Shown piece by piece: positions 1 to 10,162 of a DNA stretch of 64,000 bases. The translations under genes were made by a program, and so were the position numbers. Source of the DNA: Lumnitzera littorea. Lineage: Eukaryota > Streptophyta > Magnoliopsida > Myrtales > Combretaceae. The stretch is from contig JAMXBB010000010.1 in assembly GCA_024138015.1 (NCBI GenBank), positions 54,786,351 through 54,850,350 on the forward strand, written 5' to 3'. A model generated the notes under the pieces. The model was not told the DNA's origin and ran no database searches. It saw nothing but the letters and a program-made list of their open reading frames with translations. Position 1 is the stretch's first letter; each line of letters opens with the position of its first letter.

Positions 1-790
1 CAGAAAAATAACTAATTAAAAATACAAATTAATTCGTCTTCAAAAAGAATAGTCGTTGAGCTTAGATTCAAGCATTTTTGCTAGGAAAATAGCAGTCATG
101 AGAGATTGAGGTTTAGCAATTTGAAGTTCTTTACGAATCATAGGTTTCAAACCTAAGACGAAACAACTAACAAGGAAAGATTCAGAAAGGTCTACTGTAC
201 TATTACTCAAAGCTTCGAATAGAGCACGATATTCATCTACTATCTTCACTTGCATCAATTTAGAAAGAGCTCCTTCTACATCCTCACACTCGGTCAAAAA
301 TGTGCCTCAATTGCTTTAGAAAATTTGGAGCAAGAATCCAACTGTTTATTTTGAAACATCCACTAATACCATTGTAATGAATTTTCCTCCATTGCAAAAG
401 AAGACATAGCAATGTGTTGTTCATCAAGGTTTTGATGAAATTGAAAAAATTCCACTGTAGACAACCACTCCAAAGCATCTGTTCCATTGAATATTGGAAT
501 CTCTAATTTTATGCCTTTCAACAAACTATATGATTGTGAACTTGAGAAATATAAGCACAATGAATCATTATGTGGTAATACTACATTTGACCTTGAAAAA
601 GAGTCTTAAGTCTTACCCCAGTCATTAGCCATTTGTTGTATTTTCTGAAATTGCTTCATCAATAGTTGAAATTTGGCATCATATTTCTGATCAAATTGCT
701 ACTCAAAAGTACTAGCATATTCTGCTATTCTATCCTAGCCTATTCCTCCACTCTATCCTCCATTGATCTGAGTGGGTGCTATGAATGAGA
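1..790 (-). pseudogene. Ty3/gypsy gag remnant
   Basis: Reading right to left, this stretch encodes a broken gypsy gag polyprotein. A segment at about 363-520 reads KLEIPIFNGTDALEWLS and then ENSLQWY, the usual start of the retrotransposon gag domain. A second segment at 40-297 reads SCFVLGLKPMIRKELQ followed by an AKMLESKL-like helix, its usual end. Stops and frameshifts separate the pieces, including stops in the leader at 600-760, so no full protein can be made. The 3' part (protease, reverse transcriptase, integrase) would lie beyond the window start. The element has the same orientation as the adjacent hydrolase gene and probably sits in one of its introns. The domain assignment is firm; the lineage is not resolved. 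Confidence 0.8.
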
Positions 791-1010
791 GCACCAAAAT
801 GTTAGGCCCACGAAATGTGCTAGCCTTATACTAAATTTTTCCATTCAACTTCTTCTCCCCTTTTGGAGAAGCTTCTGGGGTTGCTATATAAGCTCCTTTT
901 CCACTCTTTTTCTCTCTTTTCTCCTCTACAAAACCAGGTAAACGCTAGTTTCTCCTCCTTTCTCTTATATTAATTTTATCGAATCTTCTTTAAGATTAAC
1001 TAGTGTGATT
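791..1010 (-). repeat. Probable LTR end adjoining the gag remnant
   Basis: Immediately 5' of the minus-strand gag leader the sequence reads, on the minus strand, GGGCCTAACA followed by TTTTGGTGCTCTCAT, an arrangement common at the junction between a plant gypsy 5' LTR and the leader. A TATA-like TTATATAGC lies about 90 bases before that end (plus 884-892). The outer LTR end was not located and no partner LTR is in the window, so the call rests on layout only. Confidence 0.3.
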
Positions 1011-1777
1011 TATGTATGTGCACGGGTTATGGAATCAAGACGATGATATGTTTTTCCTTCTTCGAGTGAGGACTATTCCCATGCACGAGGCACCAGATTT
1101 ACTTTGGGATAAAGGATCTGTTCCCCTTTCTTCTTTCTTTATTTTTATACTTGATGATGAATTACGTCCCGAGAATTCTCTATTTTTACTGCCTGATGAA
1201 CTACTTGTTGCTGTTAGTAACTACTATCTGTTTTGTACAATTGCTAACATGTAACAAATTCCTACTAAGCACAGTTTTTCTCAAATAGTGATGTAATCAT
1301 TTAGCCATTGTGAACTCCTTATCTTCCGTTTAGCCTCTCTAGAATCTTTCGTTAATAATTCACATCTTTTCCACCAAGTTGAGAAGAAGAAATTATATAC
1401 TTTATATATCCTTAATTTTATAAATCATGCAAAGCTCTCATGAATCAGAAGGGAAAATTGCAACTCAAACTCCCAAATGCAAGAGTTTCTTTAAAGAGAC
1501 TTAAAATAACAACTAGGAGTACTGGGTTTTCCACATGCATTATTTCTATATGATGACTAAGCAATATGATCTCAGGTTTAATCCCTTCAATGGAAATGTT
1601 TTCCCAACTTCATTCACGCTATGCAAAATTTTCAATATGAAAGCAGCAACTCACTACATCTAGGAGTGGAAATAAAGGGTCACCGCAAGCAATCATGGTT
1701 GAAAAATAAGGAAACAAAACACTAGTCAAAAGCAACTTGTATATAAGCACAATAAACAATCCAAAAGAATATCTTAC
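1011..1777. other. No gene seen; intron or repeat DNA downstream of hydrolase exon 6
   Basis: An 80-codon plus-strand open frame at 1012-1254 resembles nothing I recognise and has no supporting signals. I searched the minus strand here for the next hydrolase exon, which should encode the GHSFGG-type nucleophile elbow, and did not find it. The stretch is therefore probably intron plus transposon LTR. Confidence 0.4.
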
Positions 1778-1876
1778 TAGCTTTAAGACATCAAGGGCAG
1801 TTGAGGAAACAGTATGAGGGCCTCGCTTTTTCATCAGAGCAGAATCTCCATGACACCTCAAGTCAACTAAGAGAAA
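1778..1876 (-). CDS. Hydrolase exon 6 (residues 139-171)
   Basis: This exon is 99 nt, exactly 33 codons. The acceptor is ACTTTTCAG and the donor CTA|GTAAGA at 1777. It reads FLLVDLRCHGDSALMKKRG and then PHTVSSTALDVLKL, the most conserved block of the family before the nucleophile elbow. It is the last exon of the gene visible in the window. Confidence 0.9.
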
Positions 1877-4800
1877 CTGAAAAGTAAACACCATTGATTA
1901 TAAAGAAGAAGAAAGATGCTTAGTGATGAAAAGCAAAAACGTATGCTCTCAAACTCGCCATTGTGGATGCCACCTTCCACATTAGGAAGATGTCGTCAAC
2001 TCCTCCATCTAATGCACCAATTTTTCAACTCTAGCAGCAGGGTTTTTCTTTCTTTCTGTCAGCTTCCCTTTCACATTTTCCTTCAATCATTTCTTCCCCT
2101 TTCTCGGTCAATAGGCATGTTTGATCATTGTTCTAGTGTCACAGTCCAAAGGACCCACCATGACAATTGGCTTTCTTACCAAATTGTTATGAGCTCAAGT
2201 AATGGATTCAGTCAACAGAGGATTCACAAATCAATCTCACTCATGATTTATTGGTCTTCGCTAGAGTTTCTTCCCATAGGAAAACTATTGTTACCAAGTG
2301 TTGACAACTCATTGGAAAGAACCTCCAATCTTGTCAACAAAGATAAGCTAAGGAAAAGGTCTATTACTCAATGCTTTTTGACTTGCTTTATTTCTCACAA
2401 GTATAGGTATTAATACAAGCCTTTATTTATTGAACTTTTTTCAAACATAAAGATAATGGCAAGTCCAAAATATCTCCTAAAGACAGATAAATCTAAATCT
2501 TATCTAACAATATCTACTAATAAAGCTGTTTTCAAAAAGAATTCTATTCCAAACTTTCAAGTATGATACCTGTTACCTCTACAATTCTAGAACAATGATG
2601 TGTACAATCTATTCATCCATGTAAAGTTCAACTACAATAAAGTGATCAATGTTTCCACTTCATATTTTCTGTGATTCCCATCAACAAAGTTAATGTAATT
2701 CACTAGACAGTCATTTGAAATCCAGCTCCATATACAATTACAAGTAATCCAGGTCTTACCAATTAATAGCTCAGAACGATACCTAGATTATGCTAAAACT
2801 AAGTTTTAGGGGTCATATAGAAATTTGATATGAGTACAAAAGGTATTATTTGTGTTTTTGGCCTAAAATGATTAAAGAAAAGAAATAAAAAATTTGGGAA
2901 ACTTTGTGAACCTTTAGACATGAAAAAAACTTTCCACCATCATATGATGGGGAAAAGGAAAAAAAATTGTCTTTAAAAAAAAAAATCTTAAAATATGGTT
3001 GTTGCAAAAATAATACCAAAAAATGGTACTTTGAACACACAATTTTAGTGTGTTAAACTTCCCCATTCAAATCAACGTAACATTGTGACTATGCAATCAA
3101 CTTTTCATACCTTTGTCCATATGCTCTCTCTCCTGTCACATCAACTTTTCAAATCTTGGTATGCCTCTTCTCTTTTTCCTTTGTCAAGGTCACTGCTTTT
3201 AATAACATTAAGGTGCATTGATTGGACAGGACTAAAGCTATGTCATACAGTGCCAGGCACACAAATACGAATTGACCTAACAGAGTTTTAGTTTTTCTAA
3301 TAAACCCGATAAAGTAAAGATCCTAGGCTTCATGCTTTCTTTTTTCTTTTTTAAATATTTACATTGCATTGAAGTCATGACTTTCACACAAACATCTTGA
3401 ATTGCACTATCTACTTGAAATTGTGTCTTCAAGTCATGATTTCTTTACAATTTAAACTCATAACTTCAAGACACAATTTCAAGTGTCATACTTTTGATAT
3501 TATTTTTCCACCGACCATATTTTAAGAATTTGTTTTAGAAAATGCAATTTTTTTTCCTTTTCCCTTCAAATGGTAATTTTTGGCTACTTAAAAAAATGAA
3601 CAAATAAATAAATTTAAAAAAGAAAAAGCAACTTCCATTAGTTTCATTTGCTTTTCTTTCTCTTTTGCACAAGAATACAACAGCAAAATTTGAATTGATT
3701 AAAACATAAAGCTTAATGAAAGAAAGTTTTCATTCTCCCTCATGCTCAATTTGATTATCATGGAAGATTGTTATCCATATTCAAGAGTGTTACTCATGCT
3801 TATGTTACTATAGGTAATTTTGATGTGCTTATGCTAAGACCTCATCTAGGTAAATCTTTTGAATGGAACTCAAAATTTTTGCTTTCCGATAAGAGTTTGC
3901 TAAGGATGTAGGGGACATGTTACACATGAAAGCTCCAATGCACAAGGACTAATCACACCATTCAAGCGTGTTCATACATGCAGGAATAGAGGGAAGTTGA
4001 AGGAAGATTAGTGTATATGAGTGTGTTATTTAGCTGTGGAATTTTTAAGTATGTAGGGTGTTGCAGTAGCAGTATGTTGTGTAGTTGTTCTACTGTGATG
4101 AGTTGTCTGCGCAGAATGTGTGGCAGAGTATTTGATGTGTTGCCAATCATATGTTTGGTCGGTTACAACAAGGACAGGTGCTGGCTATTTGTCCAGGCAG
4201 TAATTCGTCATCGGTGAATGCTAGTAACTGCTCATCTATGATGTAATAAAAAGACTTTGTCTGAAAGTGAATGGATTTTCTGCAGTTTATTTTCCAAAAA
4301 GATTAACCCATAATATTGAGGGTTCTCTCCAAGCAGCCCTAATAATTTCCCAAAGAAAGGTAAGTTTGGAAGAAGGGTTAGCAAAGAGGTGAAGTTTGAG
4401 AAAAAGGATTTTCATCTGGATCGTCCTATTTCTGGATCACCATAGATTTCTCATCTACTAGTTACATCTTTGTTGAGCTCTTTGTACAAACAATATTAGT
4501 TTGGATTTCCTCCAATTTTATTCCATTCTATCTGATAAACAAGACCCAAATGTTAGGGTTCAAGTAGATTTACACAAAACAATTCTAAGAATAAAAATTT
4601 AACTTAAAATTTAAACCTTTTGAATAGTCAATTTAGGCTCAAGTCTTATTTTAACGATTTGCAATTATTTGTCAACTGACTAGGAAACCCAACTCAAAAG
4701 TACCTGCCAGGTAGGAAATTCCTTTGCTAATCTACGAGCGAAGCTTCCTGCAAATTAGTGATTGAGAGTTCAGAAAAATAGACTTCCATTACAAAAGAAT

Positions 4801-7800
4801 CTCATATATATTCATCTAAATATGAAAACAGGAGAAAGTCTCTCTTCGTCCAAACAAACCATAAATTGTTCAACCTTTTCCCAGTACAAGTTCCATTCAC
4901 ATTATTTCCAAGACTATACTCCAGAAGTTCCAATGTCAAGAACAAGGAAACAAAAAGTACCATGTATACCAAAAATAGATTTCACTGCATTCATATTGAA
5001 AAACTTCACTTCTGAAACCCCTTTTTTGGGATATCACAAAAACCAGATTTTCATGAGAGAAATAGAAAGCGATATAGCAACTACTAAAATATACAAGGAC
5101 ACTCTTCGGGGTTAAAAAATAAAATGAAAAAGATGGATGACAAGTTTTACAATTCATGTCTATAATATCACTAAACAAAGGTATCTACAAGGCAGGCCCA
5201 CATAAGGATTCTCAACTTATGCTGAAACGGGACACTTACCAAGAATATTTGCATAAGTGAGAGACTGATGGAAAAAAATAAAAATTTTAGACAATAGATT
5301 GCAATATCTACAGAGTTGGATACTTTGATTAAAGTTGTCCTGTCATACCCCTACATCAATAGGGCACCAAGATTCTTGGTTGAGTAAATGGAGACCATGG
5401 ACAATTCTACAAGGTTGGTAGAGTTAGATTAAAAACCAACCAGGAATGCGTAAATTGCCATCAAATAAGTTGCTTTAGATTTGTTGAGATATTGATAAAT
5501 AGACAACATGTGTCTATGCAAATAATTATTTCAAAAGATTTCACTGGGTGAAACTCCCATAGACAATTAGTTTCTCAAAATAATCACTGGTATTTGCTAG
5601 GAACAACATAATGGAGGCAATCAATCAATATAGATTGATCCGAAATCTAATTCAAATCCAATATAGCACCTATGAGTATATAAGAAATGTATTAAATCGA
5701 TTCTTTTCAATGAATAGATCCAATCGCAACTTCGAATATGGAATTCAAAGGGATCGAATAGGAAATGATACTCTGAATCATGGAACTATATTGAAATATA
5801 CGATCAACCAACATTTATTGAATTTAAAAGAGTCAGAAGAAATGGTTCGATCCACTTATTTTTCTTTCTCAAACCTAGAGATCCGTGAATCGGGATCCTA
5901 ATGCATATAGATACAAATGGTCCAATGGGAGCAAAAATTTCCAGGAACATTTCATTTCTGAGCAGAAGAGTTGACAATCAAACCACCTGTGATAAATGTA
6001 TTGTATGGATCAGGACGAACCTAATCCCCACATAAATCTTTCAATTTCTTGAAGATTTCATGCCATATACCTTATGCCTCTAAATTTGTAAGCACATTGC
6101 GGCACTAATTTGAGCAAATATGATTGGACCTTATAAACATCCATGCAAACTTAAATGAAGAGAATTCACTTAAAGCCATTCCCTCGTACTAAAGACAATT
6201 TCTTCTCACATTCACTCAATTAATGCAATATCCTTGTTCAATGCTCATGACTATTGGATATCAAAACCAGACATAATTTAGCAGGACAGATACATAAACC
6301 TACTGATTTGTGCTTATCCAACAACAAGAACAACCAAAAACAAAAAAAAGAAAAGATAAAAATAAAAATTACTGATCTATGAAATAAACCGAGCAGACAA
6401 GAAACTATTCAGCCTTTACCATTCAATGGAAGTCTGTAACCCTAAAGTTAGCTCACTGGTAACTTACATAATGGACAATAAAAGTTCAGTACCTACCCCA
6501 ATTTTTCCTGCTCCCCAGAATACCGTGCAGAAGGACTGCTGTTGGGGGTTCAGGTATTGACTTGTCCATAATGGAACTCCATCTGACCTATTCAATAATG
6601 ATGCAAGATTACTAGTATACATCAGATGCTGAAAATAATATAAGATGTAAAGTTTTACTATTAGTAACTGATTATGCTCAAACAACGTATCAAGCAAAAC
6701 ATACAAGACATTGATGCACTACCAATCAAAGATTATCAGAGAGTCTATTTTAGACATAATTGTAGAGATTTAGTTCAATATGATTATGCTAGCAAGTGTA
6801 ATCATTTAGTACAATCAAGAACACTAGAATTGATCCCACTCCCTCCTTCTAAAAGGTTATCTTATTTAGCCCATATTAAATACATGCAGATGATTATTAC
6901 CCTATGAAGTAACACAGCATACCAATAATTAAGAAAAGGGTAAGACCATACAAGTCACTGTGTGTGTGTATTTTCTAATTGACACTTTACAATTAATTCA
7001 GTAGAAGAACTTCTTATAAAGAAAGTCAAAGTCCAGGCTCTCACTAAATCAATATATATGGATAGAACTACCTACCTTTTTTAACCTTTAATAGGACCCA
7101 AAATCTGGGTGGAAGGTAAAGGCTTAACCATTCAAAATTTTATTGTAAATTTGAAGAGTACATCAATGACGAAAATAGAAAACTGATCTTTGGTGTAACT
7201 GAATCATAGAAATAACAACTATATACAGTGTAAAATGTTAAAATATATGACAGTTACAATTTTGTTTAATTCTCTACCTCCAATCCCAAATAATTTAACA
7301 ATACTGCAATTTTAGAGTGCAAAAAAGCAAGAATTGCAAAGCAGAAACCAGCATTTAAAAGAACATTAATTAAAATTGTTAATGAAAAGCAAAAAATAAT
7401 TAATTAATTAAAAAAACAGAAAAAAGGAGAGAGAGAGAGAGAGAGAGAGAGAATCTGACTTACCAGTGCCCCTTGCACTAGATCATATGCCTGCATACAG
7501 ATATTAAATGACATTCAATACAAATGACTAATCTTCCCCTCCTAGTTAGTATTTTCATTAAGGACCCAAATACTCATGCAACTTAAGACACATGAAGAAC
7601 TACCAAAACTCCATGAGGCTTGACCACATCTCTGCTTTGAGGAGACTTCCCATCTACTAAAGCCATGCATACATTTGGATATCTTACAGCCTTCTTTGTT
7701 GTCCAACATGCTAAACGGGATATTTGATGTCTATCTTCCTGCAACAAGTGTTTATTGCCTCGGAGATAAGATCAATAACACATGAACTAAGACTATCTTT

Positions 7801-9527
7801 GACCATAAATCCACAATGTTCTTCAAAACACTCATCATTAAGAAATATAAGAGAAGATCACAAGAGAGAAAAATACAAACTGTTTTTATGAGGAATGGGA
7901 CATTATCTTGAGATTATCTCAAATAATAAAGCTAGAAGGATTGACCTTGAGAATTTGAGATTATCTCAACATAATCTATAACCTTCTCTTCCCCTAAAAT
8001 GAGTTGCACTTTTATCTCTTCTTCTTCTCTTAACACTATGTTTGGAAAAAGGGAAAGAATTAGGAAGAAATGAAAGTGGAAGGAAGGAATTAGGGAGAAA
8101 GAAAACTGTAGGAAAAAGAATATTAATTCCCTTATTTTGATAAGGAAGGAAATTTGGTAATAATATTGTTTATTTTATGAAAATGTTAAGAAAACCTCTC
8201 TAACTTTATGATATGCTTTTATTATAAGAGTAATGATGTAATTTCAAAGTAATTCTCTCCCATTCTCTCTAAGGTGGAATTATTATTTAGTGAATTTTTT
8301 CTAATTTGGAAGGCATAGATTTCAATGAGCCCAAGAAAAATAATTCCCTTATATATCCATTCCTTCTCCCTTTCCCTCTTTTCCCAAACAATGAAAAGTG
8401 CCTTAATTTTCTAACTTTAACTCCCTTCCTCATTCCTTCCCTCAATCCAAACATAGTGTAAATGTAACTCAATTGTGACCATAGTTCTCATAATGCATTT
8501 CACATGTGTATAAAAAGATTTACTAGATGACTGTGTCATCACACAACACCTCGCTGCTTAAATGTAGACACCAACATTTAAGACAACTTATCACTCGCAT
8601 CCACCAGCACTAACTCATATTCATAAGTCTCTATGGCTGACATCACACTCCAATATTAAATCTTCCAAATGAAATCCCCATAACATATATTAACTTCTAT
8701 TACTGAACATCCCAAAACAATAGTATTGAATTCCAAGACAAGCCATCAATAAAAGCACATTCCAAACTAAGCTAATAAGAAGAGCCAGTCATTTAATAAT
8801 CAGCATCTATATATCCTCAATGATCTCTATTCATCAACAGCACTTTGTACATGGATATTGAGCCATGCTGCTTCAGAGGCGGAATGGAATACCCTGATTT
8901 TATATAATTATCCATTAATGAGTGTCGAGCCCTAGTTAACGAGTACATAAAGGAAAATGTTCATTTTCCCTTTGCTGATTACACAATTCATGTAAAATTA
9001 AGTACATTATGTATAAAAGTTCTTTCTTCTAGCGTCAATGACTGCCCTCGGGCACTCAAGAGTTCCTTGTCATATCAATATTGTATCCCGTCGATGTCAA
9101 TCACATGTTGCAGCATACTTGTTGACATGTACGAGAAAAAATGCAAAAAGTGGTGTCCGTGTCCACCTTAAATTTTATACCTAAATGACAGCATGGGATT
9201 GGCAAAGACATGTACGAGAACCCTTTGCATACAGAAAAGTTTACTACGAACATATTGACAATTCCCCCACTCAAACCTATGTAATTAAGTGGGCACACTT
9301 AAATCAGTAACAATGCATGTAAATAATGTGTAAAAGAATCTCGTATACTCTAATTTTATTTATTTTTTTCCCCTTTCACGACAAGTGAGAGGATTAAAGA
9401 AAGGAAGGACCTTGATAGGTGTAGAGATCCGGCGAATGCCCCCCCAGTCGAGACTCAATTGCCTGAATTTGGTCTGGCCAAAGCCAATTCCACAGTCGCA
9501 CCCGCCAAGGTTCGAAATTACCGACAT
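1778..9527 (-). CDS. ABHD11-like alpha/beta hydrolase, 5' six exons (partial gene)
   Basis: Six exons on the minus strand (9411-9527, 7604-7738, 7464-7490, 6497-6587, 4704-4747, 1778-1876) join in phase to 171 codons. From residue 68 on the product closely resembles a plant alpha/beta hydrolase of the ABHD11 group as I recall it. The segment AYDLVQGALVRWSSIMDKS is at 85-103, the oxyanion-loop motif LLHGILGS at 112-119, SFARRLAKEFPTWQ at 125-138, and LLVDLRCHGDS at 140-150, the strand and turn that follow the first beta strands of the fold. The catalytic serine elbow, acid and histidine are not in the window, so the gene is cut at its 3' side. Residues 1-39 are rich in Ser, Arg and Gly and could be an organelle presequence (inference). 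Family members act as esterases or thioesterases; the substrate of the plant protein is not evident. Introns total more than 7 kb and hold several transposons, yet all reading frames are intact, so the gene is probably live. Confidence 0.88.
1877..4703 (-). other. Hydrolase intron 5
   Basis: This 2.83-kb intron contains a 27-bp foldback at 3413-3484. A stretch at about 3918-4330 on the plus strand has a TGTTACAC start and an AATAAAA signal and may be an old solo LTR, but I found no ends or duplications to prove it. The 165-codon plus-strand frame at 1916-2413 has no recognisable domain and is treated as chance. Confidence 0.55.
3413..3484. repeat. Foldback (inverted repeat) in hydrolase intron 5
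   Basis: Arms 3413-3439 and 3458-3484 pair at 25 of 27 positions around an 18-base loop; the left arm starts ACTTGAAATTGTGTCTTC. It could be a tiny foldback transposon remnant or a stable hairpin in the unspliced RNA. Confidence 0.7.
4704..4747 (-). CDS. Hydrolase exon 5, 44-nt micro-exon (residues 124-138)
   Basis: The exon lies between the acceptor TTTGCAG (4748-4754) and the donor CAG|GTACTT (4703). With the leftover G of exon 4 it reads GSFARRLAKEFPTWQ. The phase-1 to phase-0 junctions fit both neighbours exactly, which strongly supports the call. Confidence 0.88.
4748..6496 (-). other. Hydrolase intron 4
   Basis: This 1.75-kb intron begins GTAGGT and ends TTTGCAG. It carries the plastid ycf2 fragment at about 5608-5972 in the opposite orientation. 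No other coding segment is recognised; the 117-codon plus-strand frame at 4762-5115 has no familiar domain. Confidence 0.65.
5608..5972 (+). pseudogene. ycf2: Plastid ycf2 fragment in the nucleus (NUPT)
   Basis: The plus strand reads QYRLIRNLIQIQYSTY, then YIRNVLNRFF, NFEYGIQRD and YTINQHL, an internal part of the very large plastid Ycf2 protein. A frameshift after about codon 88 moves the continuation (DPNAYRYKWSNGS, then FQEHFISEQK) to another frame. It is about 365 bases of a gene normally near 6.9 kb, lies in hydrolase intron 4 and is antisense to that gene. It is a non-functional transfer of plastid DNA to the nucleus. The ends are approximate. Confidence 0.88.
6497..6587 (-). CDS. Hydrolase exon 4 with HG oxyanion motif (residues 94-124)
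   Basis: This exon is 91 nt: 30 codons plus one base. The acceptor is TTGAATAG before GTC AGA TGG and the donor G|GTAGGT at 6496. It encodes VRWSSIMDKSIPEPPTAV and then LLHGILGSRKNW. The His-Gly at residues 114-115 is the oxyanion-loop motif of alpha/beta hydrolases. The final G is completed by exon 5 to give Gly124. Confidence 0.88.
7427..7452. repeat. GA microsatellite
   Basis: Thirteen GA units lie about 10 bases inside hydrolase intron 3, just past the donor site of the 27-nt exon (CT on the transcribed sense strand). Confidence 0.9.
7464..7490 (-). CDS. Hydrolase exon 3, 27-nt micro-exon (residues 85-93)
   Basis: Only nine codons, AYDLVQGAL. It is bounded by a TATGCAG acceptor at 7491-7497 and a consensus GTAAGT donor at 7463-7458, both phase 0. 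The peptide is a conserved stretch of the family and links exon 2 to exon 4 without a gap. It is too short for ordinary open-frame searches. Confidence 0.85.
7604..7738 (-). CDS. Hydrolase exon 2 (residues 40-84)
   Basis: This exon is 135 nt, exactly 45 codons. The acceptor is GTTGCAG at 7739-7745 and the donor TTTTG|GTAGTT at 7603. The frame starts EDRHQISRLACW, contains YPNVCMALVDGK and ends VVKPHGVL, which continues directly into exon 3 (AYDLVQGAL) as in other plant members of the family. Confidence 0.85.
7739..9410 (-). other. Hydrolase intron 1
   Basis: This 1.67-kb interval separates exons 1 and 2. It holds the PIF/Harbinger-type MITE at 8034-8458. The remainder is AT-rich with no recognisable coding segment on either strand; the short open frames at 8287-8472 and 9101-9298 are chance. 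Confidence 0.6.
8034..8458. mobile_element. PIF/Harbinger (Tourist)-type MITE
   Basis: The 425-bp interval starts CACTATGTTTGGA and ends with the exact inverse TCCAAACATAGTG. It is flanked on both sides by TAA (8031-8033 and 8459-8461), the three-base target duplication typical of PIF/Harbinger elements. It has no coding capacity. It lies in hydrolase intron 1. Confidence 0.85.
9411..9527 (-). CDS. Hydrolase exon 1 (start codon, residues 1-39)
   Basis: The ATG at 9527-9525 opens a GC-richer frame beginning MSVISNLGGC and ending ISTPIK, 117 nt and phase 0. The next stop in this frame is at about 9370. The donor used here, AAG|GTCCTT, is weak; it was chosen because it keeps phase 0 for exon 2. 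A GA repeat lies about 50 bases upstream in the probable 5' untranslated region. A longer exon or an extra small exon is possible. Confidence 0.6.
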
Positions 9528-9578
9528 TGGTGTAGTTTCCGATAGCGTTGGTTGTGTTTTGGTGGGGCAAATTAGAGA

Positions 9579-9605
9579 TCTCTCTCTCTCTCTCTCTCTC
9601 TCTCT
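9579..9605. repeat. CT/GA microsatellite upstream of the hydrolase ATG
   Basis: A run of TC dinucleotides begins 52 bases upstream of the hydrolase start codon; on the gene's strand it is a GA run. GA repeats are frequent in plant promoters and 5' untranslated regions, so this may be part of the leader or core promoter (inference). Confidence 0.85.
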
Positions 9606-9689
9606 ATTAGTTTCTCAATTTATCCGTTTCTCCTTTCATGCCGGACGTCAGTCCATACGATTATTATTATGATGATATGATTATTAGTT

Positions 9690-10140
9690 TGTTGTCTAAG
9701 TTTACCTATATAATTAAAATTTTTGAATAATTAAATAATCATTATAATTAAAATTATTATTTTGATCAATATCAAATATTATTTAATAAAAAATCAATAT
9801 TAAAATAATATTATAAAATCATATATAATTTATATCATAAATAAAATCATCTTTTCTTATAATATTCATATCTAATTTCTCTCTCTCATATTTTAAAACT
9901 GTATTTTACTTTTTTCTCTCTCCTTTTCTTCTCTCTCATACTTTTTTATCTCTTTTCTTTTACAATTTTCAATAAAACCTTCTTTTTTCACAATTTTCCT
10001 AATTTCTTTTATTAATATTATTTTTTGAAAGAAATCATTATAAATTATATAAGTATATTAAAAATAAAATTTGTAATGATTAATACAAAATATTTTATTA
10101 TAAATTTGAAATAAATGAAAAAAAATATTTTGCATACACA
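9690..10140 (-). repeat. Inverted copy of the 360-bp AT-rich repeat
   Basis: Read on the minus strand, this stretch aligns with the two direct copies at 10300-11048: the shared blocks include a purine-rich GAGAGAAA stretch and TATATAATTTTATAATATTATTTTAATATTG-like AT-rich text. There is no coding content. Confidence 0.7.
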
Positions 10141-10162
10141 ATACAAGTATGCCAACAGCTAG

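Noticed and set aside
1012..1254. 80-codon frame rich in acidic residues
   Set aside because: Checked as a possible exon or LTR-encoded protein; no domain and no splice sites supporting it.
1916..2413. 165-codon plus-strand frame, the longest without gaps
   Set aside because: No recognisable domain, unremarkable start context, and it lies in a host intron in the opposite orientation. I cannot exclude a small unknown gene but see no support.
4762..5115. 117-codon plus-strand frame
   Set aside because: It begins directly beside hydrolase exon 5 and lies antisense in intron 4; no known family, no sign of conservation.
6674..6907. 77-codon plus-strand frame near the ycf2 fragment, tested as another plastid piece
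   Set aside because: It does not match any plastid protein I know, and it starts upstream of hydrolase exon 4 in the opposite orientation.
9385..9672. Plus-strand 95-codon frame with a Ser/Leu run
   Set aside because: It is the opposite strand of hydrolase exon 1 and of the CT microsatellite, which explains its GC content and the Ser-Leu repeat.
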